NCBI RefSeq assembly: GCF_003201865.1
Contig: NZ_QJJJ01000017.1
Coordinates: 19,494-83,493 of the forward strand
Direction: 5' to 3'
Length of the DNA: 64,000 bases
Origin: Methylobacterium sp. B4
Lineage (GTDB): Bacteria > Pseudomonadota > Alphaproteobacteria > Rhizobiales > Beijerinckiaceae
This document shows positions 40,488-47,815 of this stretch, in pieces. A program made the position numbers and the translations under genes. Position 1 is the stretch's first letter, and each line of letters begins with the position of its first letter. A model generated the notes under the pieces. It had not been told where the DNA came from, did no database searches, and saw only the letters and a list, made by a program, of their open reading frames with translations.

Positions 40488-41417
40488 TCAAGGCGGCCCT
40501 GACCCCGCAAGAAGGACCGCCGCGATCTTCACGCAAGCGGGGTGCATGGCAGCCGGAGCCGGCATTGGAACGGAGGGCTGCCACACCAGGAAATCGGCGC
40601 CCGTGCGCGTGCCGCCGAGCGCGTAGACGGCCGCGCGGCCGGCGCGGGCGCCCTTCCACTCGACCACGATCGACATCTGGAAGTTCTGGCGTGGGGAAGG
40701 GACGGGAGCCGCCCGGCCCGGCAGCGAGCGGCTGGCGGCGGGCCGAACCCGGCTGATCAGGGCAGCGAGGTCGAAGCGACCGCCTTCGTTGTAGACGGTC
40801 AGGACCGGTCGCAGAATCGCGGCGACGTCCGGCGTCATCGATGGCAGCCGCCCGAGTTCGTCCACGCTGGCGAACGGCGCGTTGCGCGGTCCCCACGTGA
40901 GACCGCGGGCGCGGTATTGCGGCAGTTCGGCGCCGCCATTGGGTTCGGGTCCATCGTCGGCGTCGCGGTAGTCGATGATCTCGGCGGCGACGGCGAGGAC
41001 CGTTCGGTCCGGCACGCCGAGCAAGCGGAACGCCTCTTCCATCGCCGGCCGCGGGGTCTTGTTCAGGTCGATGAGGCGCCCCTGGTCCTGCAACGACACG
41101 AAGGCAGTCCGGTCGTGGCCGAGGGGGCACGCTGTGACGGTTCCGTCCTCCGGGAGGTCGAGGCCGGCGACGCGGTAGGTTCGCCGCACGTCGAGATCGT
41201 AGGCGATCAGGCGAGCGATCCCGTCGGCAATGCCCTGGAGTTGCAGGCTTTGTCCGCGCGCCTGCGCCAAAGCCGTGCCGGAGCGGACCTGCATCAGCGC
41301 GCCGGCCAGGATCGCGCTCACCACGGTGAGGATGCCGAGCACGGACAGGAGGACGAAGCCGGCCTCCTTCTCCGCGTCGGGCGGCGCGCGGCGCGCGGAC
41401 AGGCTCCGCAGGGTCAT
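40488..41417 (-). CDS. GspK-like type II secretion minor pseudopilin
   Basis: The ATG at 41417 gives 309 residues. A prepilin-like N-terminus is visible: EKEAGFVLLSVLGILTVVSA, with a G-F cleavage site and a hydrophobic helix. The rest (ASVDELGRLPSMTPDVAAIL, DYRDADDGPEPNGGAELPQY) matches the GspK alpha-domain pattern of short helix-hairpin repeats. Its start overlaps by 4 bp the stop of the Sco1-GspJ fusion. The remaining type II genes (E, F, G, H, I, L) are not in the window, so it is probably a remnant of a lost secretion system. Confidence 0.75.
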   Translation of the reverse strand: MTLRSLSARRAPPDAEKEAGFVLLSVLGILTVVSAILAGALMQVRSGTALAQARGQSLQLQGIADGIARLIAYDLDVRRTYRVAGLDLPEDGTVTACPLGHDRTAFVSLQDQGRLIDLNKTPRPAMEEAFRLLGVPDRTVLAVAAEIIDYRDADDGPEPNGGAELPQYRARGLTWGPRNAPFASVDELGRLPSMTPDVAAILRPVLTVYNEGGRFDLAALISRVRPAASRSLPGRAAPVPSPRQNFQMSIVVEWKGARAGRAAVYALGGTRTGADFLVWQPSVPMPAPAAMHPACVKIAAVLLAGSGPP

Positions 41418-42547
41418 CGCCGGTTGCCGAGAGCGATGACGAGCGGAGTCCAACGCCGGGGATCGCCGGGAGCGAAAACGACCTGGATCTCGACGAGGGC
41501 GGGCAGGCGGCCGGCCCCGTCCCCGGATGGTGGCCAAGCCGGGTACCAAAGAGGCCGTGTGCGATCCTTGAGCGCCCCGAAATAGCGGATTGAAAAGCCG
41601 GCGATGCCGTGCAGCAGAACTTCCGACGGTTCCGAGGCCCCGCCCGCGCGCGCGAGGCCCGGCAGGCTTTCGAGCGGCGCGCGGCTCTCGACAAGGTCGA
41701 GGCGGCCGTCGTCCCGTGGAAGGCCGTTCAGGGCCACGGCGAGATCGACGGGCCGTTCCAGAGCCTGATCGGCGCCGATCGCGGCCCGCAGGCCGTTCGG
41801 TCCGCCCTGCAGGGCCGGACCCGCCCCCTCGATCCGACGCGGCGTGAGACTGGCGAGCGTCCGGCGCAGGTGCTCCCGGACGGATTGCACCTCTTCCACC
41901 GTCGCGGCGAAGCCAGCCGCAGCCGAGGCCGTTCCCGCCACGCGGATCGCATCGAAGGTCTCGAGAAGAGTGAGGTCCTGCAGCAGGCGCGCCTCGTCGA
42001 CCGGGTCGCTGCCGTAGGTCATCGCCATCCGGCCGGTCCGATCGAAGACGAGGATGGTCGGCGGTGGTTCGGGCAGGGCGCCGGGCGGATAGCGGAGAGC
42101 CGAGGCGAGCGCTGCGGTCGAGGCCTCGTCGCTGTCGAGGAAGCGCAGCGGGGTGCCCGGGCCGAGCAAGCCTTCCGCGAAGGCGCGCAGGCGCGCCGAG
42201 CCGCCGCGAGCCGGATCCGTGTCGATGCACAGGAAGGCCACGCGATCACGCAAGGGAGCGGGCAGCGTCCGGGCCAGCTTGTCGAGTTCGAGCGTGCGCA
42301 CGGCGCAGTTGATCGTGCAGTCGGCGTGGACGAAGGACACGACGACGAGCCGATCGCGGAGGGCTTCGGATTGGAGTGGCGCGCCGTGCTGATCCAGCCG
42401 ACGTGGCGGCGCGGCGCCTGGCCAGAGGAACGTGTCGCGCTCGCTGAGCCCACGCTGTCGCGGGTCGCGATCGGCCTCGGCTTTGCTGACTGGGAGGAGG
42501 GTGGCCAGGACAAGACCCAGACACGCCGCCACGACCTTCTTCGACAT
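41414..42547 (-). CDS. Sco1-like domain fused to a GspJ-like pseudopilin
   Basis: The ATG at 42547 (MSKKVVAACLGLVLATLLPV) gives 377 residues with a signal sequence. Residues about 45-195 are a SCO1/SenC thioredoxin fold: VVVSFVHADCTINCAVRTLE (CxxxC copper site), VAFLCIDTDPARGGSARLRA, TPLRFLDSDEAS. Then the sequence reads LLQDLTLLETFDAIRVAG, like a pilin-type TLLE segment, and continues as a GspJ body: EEVQSVREHLRRTLAS, GPNGLRAAIGADQALERPVD, VLLHGIAGFSIRYFG, GAGRLPALVEIQVVFAPGDP. The two halves belong to unrelated families. It is coupled to the GspK-like gene. Either a fusion by deletion or a new adaptor. Confidence 0.68.
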   Translation of the reverse strand: MSKKVVAACLGLVLATLLPVSKAEADRDPRQRGLSERDTFLWPGAAPPRRLDQHGAPLQSEALRDRLVVVSFVHADCTINCAVRTLELDKLARTLPAPLRDRVAFLCIDTDPARGGSARLRAFAEGLLGPGTPLRFLDSDEASTAALASALRYPPGALPEPPPTILVFDRTGRMAMTYGSDPVDEARLLQDLTLLETFDAIRVAGTASAAAGFAATVEEVQSVREHLRRTLASLTPRRIEGAGPALQGGPNGLRAAIGADQALERPVDLAVALNGLPRDDGRLDLVESRAPLESLPGLARAGGASEPSEVLLHGIAGFSIRYFGALKDRTRPLWYPAWPPSGDGAGRLPALVEIQVVFAPGDPRRWTPLVIALGNRR

Positions 42548-42639
42548 CGGCAACACTGCGGGATTAGCGATCGGAACGGGCGCCGAACGTTACAAATGTT
42601 GGTCGGGAAAGATTGACAATGGGTGATGATTGCCCGGCA

Positions 42640-43201
42640 GGGCGGCTGCCTATTGTGATATCGTCAATAAAAAATAAGGTTCTTTTCGCAGGATCGATGG
42701 TGTTGCAAATATGTATTTGATAGGTGGGATAATGTATTGACATGTTTTCGGGATAGTTCTCCTGCGTAGATTTCTTCTATCGACCGTAATGCGAGATTTA
42801 TAACATATAAATGTTTTTTATATTTCACAAATTCAATGCATTTAATCTATTTATTGCTGTTTAGCGAAATCACTGGGCTGATATCAGCAGCGCATCGAAG
42901 ACCGATCCGCTTCATATCCAGATCGAACAGGGAATACGAAAGATTTTTGTCAAATGATAAGATTCGCGCTTGCGCTAGCGGTCCGGCGAACCCGAAGACA
43001 TCTCTGAGATATTACTGAGAAAATCTGGTCATTTTACTTATTTGGAAAGTGAAGTTCAAAATTAATACTTCCTAGCCGTTTTCTCTCCGGAAGTCGAACG
43101 CAGTCTTGTCCGAGTCGTTCGAGGCGCTTCAACCACTCATTAACCATAACTCCCTAGCGTCCTGCTGCGAACGGATCCGGGCGTGAAAGGTCGGCGACGA
43201 C
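42640..43201. other. AT-rich gap before the GspD stump
   Basis: From about 42640 to 43100 the DNA is much more AT-rich than its neighbours (runs such as ATAACATATAAATG). No ORF over 60 residues or RNA gene is recognised. It may be imported DNA, a deletion scar, or a promoter region for the genes on both sides. Confidence 0.6.
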
Positions 43202-43806
43202 ATGAGGTGGGGGGCATATGTCGTCGGGGCGGGGCTCGTCGCTGCCGTCTCTGGCGCGGCGCTCGCCGCCGAGCCGACCGAGGGCCTCGGCCCGGCCGCC
43301 GGGACATCCGTCACCGCGCGGCGCGGTTCGGCCGGTATCATCCTGCGCGGTACGGATCGGCTGGTGGGCGGCGAGGCGCCATTCAGGGCACCGCTGCCGG
43401 GCGGAATGGTCACGCTCAATCTCGTCGAGGCGCCTCTGCCGGTGGCGACGAAGGCGGTCCTGGCCGACACGCTTGGCTGGGGCTACACTCTCGACGAGCG
43501 CGCATCCGGCACGATCACCCTGCAGACGGGCGGTCCGGTGACGCGCGACGCGCTGCTGGCGATGTTCGAGACCGCGCTGAGAAGCCGCGGTCTCACCCTG
43601 AGCCGCCGGGGACGTACGGCCCTGATCGTGCCGTTCGACGGCGCGGGCGTGCAGCCGGTGCAGGGGCCGAGCGCGGAGGCCGGAGCCGTCGTCGTCCCGC
43701 TTCGCTGGATCGCCGCCGCCGAGATGCAGGCCATTCTCGCCGCGGCCGCCCCGCGCGAGGTCGTGCTTCGAGCCGACCGCCCGCGAAACCTGCTGATCCT
43801 GTCAGG
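43202..43806 (+). pseudogene. N-terminal stump of GspD secretin
   Basis: The frame starts MRWGAYVVGAGLVAAVSGAA (signal peptide). It reads as the N0 and N1 domains of a type II secretin: VTLNLVEAPLPVATKAVLAD, YTLDERASGTITLQTGGPV, SRGLTLSRRGRTALIVPF, VVVPLRWIAAAEMQAI and RADRPRNLLILSG. At about 43805 homology stops; the frame continues to 44017 as unrelated antisense of a DoxX gene. The secretin channel itself is missing, so this cannot make a pore. Confidence 0.72.
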
Positions 43807-43822
43807 GTGTACCTCGAGCGAC

Positions 43823-44013
43823 CTAATACGCGGCGGCAAGGCCGGCCGGAAAGGTACGGCGGGAGGCGAGGTGCGCGTCCAGGCTGAGCGCGCCGGCGCC
43901 GAAGGCGGCGATCTGCAGCAGCCCCCCGGCGAGCATCACGTTCTTGAAGAAATGCACGAAGCTGTTCTGGTCGGCGAGGTTGCCGTGGAAGTAGACTGCC
44001 GTCAGGACCGACA
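43823..44013 (-). pseudogene. C-terminal fragment of a DoxX-family membrane protein
   Basis: The minus strand reads LTAVYFHGNLADQNSFVHFF then KNVMLAGGLLQIAAFGAGAL and SLDAHLASRR before a TAG stop at 43823. This is the last membrane helix and tail of a DoxX protein. The upstream three helices and start are missing. It is truncated at the junction with the P-loop fragment near 44013. Confidence 0.7.
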
Positions 44014-44172
44014 GTAGACCTGTCGGTTCGGGGGCCAGAGCGCCTGCCGGAGATCATCCAGGGTCAAGTGGACCCATCCATCCAGCGGGTCGAACCGACG
44101 CGCGTAGGTCGTCTTGCCCGCCCCGGGGCAGCCGATCAGCCCAATCACCCGCTGACAGCCAAGGTCAGGCAT
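44002..44172 (-). pseudogene. N-terminal fragment of a P-loop kinase
   Basis: The ATG at 44172 opens MPDLGCQRVIGLIGCPGAGK, a Walker A motif (GCPGAGKTT), followed by WVHLTLDDLRQALWPP, the acceptor-side LxxDxxR segment of polynucleotide kinase-like enzymes. After about 50 residues it ends in VYCRS and a stop inside the DoxX remnant. It overlaps by 8 bp the stop of the 321-residue gene, so it was once the last gene of the B12 operon. Confidence 0.68.
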
Positions 44173-45130
44173 GGTCAGTGACTGCCTCGTCCTCGTCGGC
44201 CTCGATATCGGCCTCAATGACCTCACCTCGAAGGTACCGGGCCTGAACCTCGGCCACGCGTCGGGCCGCCTGTGCGTGACGGCTCGACACCAGGCTGTCC
44301 GGACGGTGTTCGCCGCCCCGCTTGACCGCGAGCAGCTCTGGATCCCCCCAACGATCGAGCAGATCCTGGAAAGCTGCGTACCGCTTCGCATCGAAGTCGA
44401 TCCGCTGGCCCATCATGTCCTTGTAGGGGTGAGCCGGATGAAGGCCGGCGCAGGGCACCCAGCCCGTGGGGATCGGGGTCGTCGCCGCATGTGTGCGCCC
44501 GCTCCGCAGGAGCTTTGGCAGGACATGCGTATGTGGGCCTTCAGGGCTTGTGCCGCCGGGCCCTGGTATCGGGGCGTAGACCTCGATGCGGCCGGCCTGG
44601 GCGAGGAATACCCGATGCGGACTCAGTGCGACCAGCTGCCGACCGATGGGGTTCGCGTGATCGAACAGGGGCTGTCCTACTCCTGAACGGAGGCATGCGA
44701 TGGCCTCAGGGTCGCTCGTGCGCACGCAGGCATCAACCGCGAGCAGGTCGAGACCGAGGTCAAACAAGATGGCGTCCTGGTCCCGCCCGCGGGCGGCATC
44801 CCGGTCCGGACCGAGCTCCGTGACCACGCCCCGCCGGCTCATGGCGCAGGCGTCTTGCGGCAGGCACAGGGCGATGGCGTGGTTCCAACCGGACGCGACG
44901 GCGGTCTCGTAAGCTACCGGGCGCAGGTCGGGACAGGCGGTCAGCGCAATGGCGCCGCGCTCCGTCGCCATGCCCATGCGGTCGTCCGGCAGGGCCGTGA
45001 CCGCCTCGTCCGGGTCGCGCATGAACTCGGCGATGGCACCGAAGCTGCCGAGGCTCCAGGCGGTGCCAGGGTCAGCCAGGGCCTCGCGCAGCAGGGCCGC
45101 GACCGCCTCAGCCTGTGATGATGGCGTCAT
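44165..45130 (-). CDS. Hypothetical 321-residue protein in the B12 uptake operon
   Basis: The start at ATG 45130 (MTPSSQAEAVAALLREALAD) overlaps the end of the ATPase gene by 23 bp, so it is translated with it. There is no signal peptide or membrane helix. Notable segments are YETAVASGWNHAIALCLPQD, RSGVGQPLFDHANPIGRQLV and THVLPKLLRSGRTHAATTPI, with several His/Asp/Cys residues that could bind metal. It has no recognised family by eye. Position in a riboswitch-controlled cobalamin operon suggests a role in handling or using the imported corrinoid. Confidence 0.65.
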   Translation of the reverse strand: MTPSSQAEAVAALLREALADPGTAWSLGSFGAIAEFMRDPDEAVTALPDDRMGMATERGAIALTACPDLRPVAYETAVASGWNHAIALCLPQDACAMSRRGVVTELGPDRDAARGRDQDAILFDLGLDLLAVDACVRTSDPEAIACLRSGVGQPLFDHANPIGRQLVALSPHRVFLAQAGRIEVYAPIPGPGGTSPEGPHTHVLPKLLRSGRTHAATTPIPTGWVPCAGLHPAHPYKDMMGQRIDFDAKRYAAFQDLLDRWGDPELLAVKRGGEHRPDSLVSSRHAQAARRVAEVQARYLRGEVIEADIEADEDEAVTDHA

Positions 45131-45923
45131 CGCTTTCCTCCGTGTTGGACCGGGACCGTGCCCAGGGCAGGATGTATCGGGTTCCGTCCGTGGCCTCGCC
45201 CCGCTCTGCCGTCACGCCGAACACGCGGGCGAGCAAGGTGTCGGTCAGCGCCTCCTCCGGTCGGCCATCGGCGACGAGCCGACCACCGGACAGCACAACG
45301 ATACGGTCGCAGAACCGGGCCGCAAGCGCGAGGTCGTGCAGGACGGCGACTACGCCCGCGCCCTCACGCGAGGCGGCGCGCAGCAGCGCCATGGCGTCGA
45401 GTTGGTGGGCCGGGTCGAGGGCCGTGACCGGCTCGTCGACGAGAAGCCACTCGGCCTCGACCGCGAGGGCGCGAGCCAGCAGCGCGCGCATGCGCTCGCC
45501 CGAGGACAGGGACGGCTCAGTCCTGTCGGCAAGGTGCCCGACATCAGTGCGCGCCAGCGCCCGAGTGACCGCGGCCCCGTCGGCGTCCGAAAGCCCAGAG
45601 AAGGCACGGCGGTGCGGCAGCCGGCCGAGCGCCACGATCTCGCGCACCGTCATCGGCCATCCGACCCCGGCGCCCTGGAACAGGGCGGCGATCCGGCGGG
45701 CCCGTTCGTCGCGGTTCAGGCTGGACAGCGCGCGCCCTTCGAGGGTGACGCGGCCCCGGACCGGCGGGACCAGCGCCGCGAGGACGCGCAGAAGCGTGGT
45801 TTTGCCGGCCCCGTTCGGCCCGACGAGCCCGACGAAGCGACCGCGCTTAAGCAGGAGGTCGATGTCAGACAGGATCGTCCGGCTATCAAGCGTGACTTGG
45901 ACGTCGTGGAGACCGAGGCTCAT
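45108..45923 (-). CDS. btuD: Cobalamin ABC transporter ATPase (BtuD-like)
   Basis: This 271-residue ATPase has Walker A VGPNGAGKTTLLRVLAAL, signature SLSSGERMRALLARAL, Walker B WLLVDEPVTALDPAHQLDAM and switch GVVAVLHDLALAARFCDR. It belongs to the FecCD/BtuCD class. Its start overlaps the permease stop by 4 bp. The cobalamin riboswitch upstream of the operon makes vitamin B12 the likely cargo over iron siderophore. Confidence 0.87.
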   Translation of the reverse strand: MSLGLHDVQVTLDSRTILSDIDLLLKRGRFVGLVGPNGAGKTTLLRVLAALVPPVRGRVTLEGRALSSLNRDERARRIAALFQGAGVGWPMTVREIVALGRLPHRRAFSGLSDADGAAVTRALARTDVGHLADRTEPSLSSGERMRALLARALAVEAEWLLVDEPVTALDPAHQLDAMALLRAASREGAGVVAVLHDLALAARFCDRIVVLSGGRLVADGRPEEALTDTLLARVFGVTAERGEATDGTRYILPWARSRSNTEESDDAIITG

Positions 45924-46966
45924 GCCCGCCTCCCGCGACTGCGCAGCAGAAGGACGATCAGGAATGGCGCCCCGACGAGCGCGGTCACCACGCCGAGCTT
46001 CAGTTCGGGCCGGGTGGCGAGCAGGCGCACGCCGATATCGGCTGCGAGCACGAGGACCGCGCCGGCGAGGCCGCTCGGCAACAGGTTGGCACCGGGCCGG
46101 GCCCCGACGAGCGGACGCATCAGATGCGGCACCACGAGGCCAACGAAACCGATGGCGCCGGAGACCGCGACCCCGCTGCCGACCGCAAGAGCCGCGCCGG
46201 TGACGAGGCGCACGCGTACCGAGACAAGGCTGACCCCGAGGCTTGCGGCGGTGTCCTCCCCGAGCGTGAGAGCGTCGAGTGAGGAACCGGTCGAGAGCAT
46301 CAGACCCCAGCCGAGAATCATCAGTGGCAAGCACAGGAGGACTTGGTCCAGGCTGCGGTCGGCAAGCGAGCCCATTAGCCAGAATACAATTTCTAGGGCC
46401 GCGTAAGGGTTAGGCGAAAGGTTGAGTGCCAGCGCGGTCAAGGCGCCTGCGAGGCTCGACAGGCCTACGCCGGCCAGGATCAGCCCAAGCGTGGAGGTGC
46501 CGCGGGCGGCGAGCAAGTTGAGGAGCAGTGCCGCCACGCCGGCGCCAGCGATGCCGCCAAGCGGCAGGGCGAGGCTCAAGGAGGCGGCAAGCCCGCCGTA
46601 GAAGGCGAGCACGGCCCCAAAGGCCGCGGCCGAAGAGATGCCGAGGATGCCGGGATCGGCCAGTGGGTTGCGCAAGTAGCCCTGCATCGCCGCGCCGGTC
46701 AGGCCGAGGCTGAACCCGACGAGGCCGCCCAGCAGCGCCCGAGGGACACGCAACTCCCACAGGACCATGGCTGGGAGCGTGGTCCGGCCCGCGACGAGGT
46801 CCGCGAAGGCGGCAGGCACGTCGAAGGGCGCATAGCCGATGGCGACCGACGCTAGCGTCAAGGCGAGTACCATGAAGCCGAGGACGGGGACGACAGCCCG
46901 GCGGACCCGCGGCATGTCCGGACGCCGCAAGACGGGATTGGCGATGGTCCGAAGGGGCGCGTTCAT
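45920..46966 (-). CDS. btuC: Cobalamin ABC transporter permease (BtuC-like)
   Basis: This 348-residue multi-helix protein of the FecCD family shows LRVPRALLGGLVGFSLGLTG and AMQGYLRNPLADPGILGISS, with the cytoplasmic contact AIGFVGLVVPHLMRPLVGAR. About ten transmembrane helices are visible. The gene overlaps the neighbours on both sides by 4 bp. Confidence 0.9.
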   Translation of the reverse strand: MNAPLRTIANPVLRRPDMPRVRRAVVPVLGFMVLALTLASVAIGYAPFDVPAAFADLVAGRTTLPAMVLWELRVPRALLGGLVGFSLGLTGAAMQGYLRNPLADPGILGISSAAAFGAVLAFYGGLAASLSLALPLGGIAGAGVAALLLNLLAARGTSTLGLILAGVGLSSLAGALTALALNLSPNPYAALEIVFWLMGSLADRSLDQVLLCLPLMILGWGLMLSTGSSLDALTLGEDTAASLGVSLVSVRVRLVTGAALAVGSGVAVSGAIGFVGLVVPHLMRPLVGARPGANLLPSGLAGAVLVLAADIGVRLLATRPELKLGVVTALVGAPFLIVLLLRSRGRRA

Positions 46967-47814
46967 GGTTGCTGCATCCGCGCGTTCGCGGCGGCCGCCA
47001 GCCGCGCCACGACCTCGGCCACCTGAGGACCCGGGCAGGTCCAGAACCGATTAGGGATGGAAACAGTCCGGCCCTCACCTGCGAGCGCCTGGAAGACGGG
47101 ATGGTGCAATAGTGTGTCCGCAAGCGAGGGCAGTCCGGGCGCTCCCTCGTCGGTCACGATCAGGTCCGCGTTCGCGAGCGCTGCGGCTTCGAGCGGCACC
47201 TGCCCGAACCGGTCGCGTCCTATTTCGGCCGCGACGTTGACCAGGCCGGCGGCTTGGATCAGCGCGTTGCCAAGACCACCGGGCGCAACCGTGAAGGCGT
47301 TCGGGCGCATGACGAGAGCCCGCAACGGTCGTGTCGCGGGCGTGACGGCGGCGAGCCGAGCATCGAGGTCCGCGACTAATGCCTCGCCCCTCTCACGATG
47401 CCCGAGCGCTTCCGCGACCTGCCGGATCTGGGCGCGCACGCCGTCGAGGTCGGCCGGCACGCCGAGTTCGAGCACTGGCGCGCCGACGCGCTTGAGCATG
47501 CCGACGGTCGTGCGCGTCGTGAAGGCGCCTGCGATGACGAGGTCGGGCCGAAGCGCGACGACCTCCTCGGTGAGGCCGCGCGTCACCGGAACTCCGGCGG
47601 CCGCGGTCGCGACCGTCGATCCGCGCGGGTCGCCGGCGAGATAGGTGACGGCCAGCACCTGGTCGCGGTCGGCGAGCCGCAGGACGAGCTCGTCCGCGCA
47701 CAGGTTCATCGAAACCACGCGCACGGGCGCCTCGTTCGTGCCCGCGGCACCGGCTGCGGGAACGAGGGCCAGGATGCCCCAGACTGCGAGGATGGCCCGT
47801 GCTGGCATCGTCAC
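46963..47814 (-). CDS. btuF: Cobalamin-binding periplasmic protein (BtuF-like)
   Basis: This 283-residue protein has a signal peptide (MPARAILAVWGILALVPAAG). It is a type III binding protein with two lobes: VRVVSMNLCADELVLRLADR, VTRGLTEEVVALRPDLVIAG and ADLIVTDEGAPGLPSLADTL. It delivers cobalamin to BtuCD. It follows the receptor gene by 1 bp. Confidence 0.88.
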   Translation of the reverse strand: MTMPARAILAVWGILALVPAAGAAGTNEAPVRVVSMNLCADELVLRLADRDQVLAVTYLAGDPRGSTVATAAAGVPVTRGLTEEVVALRPDLVIAGAFTTRTTVGMLKRVGAPVLELGVPADLDGVRAQIRQVAEALGHRERGEALVADLDARLAAVTPATRPLRALVMRPNAFTVAPGGLGNALIQAAGLVNVAAEIGRDRFGQVPLEAAALANADLIVTDEGAPGLPSLADTLLHHPVFQALAGEGRTVSIPNRFWTCPGPQVAEVVARLAAAANARMQQP

Positions 47815-47815
47815 C

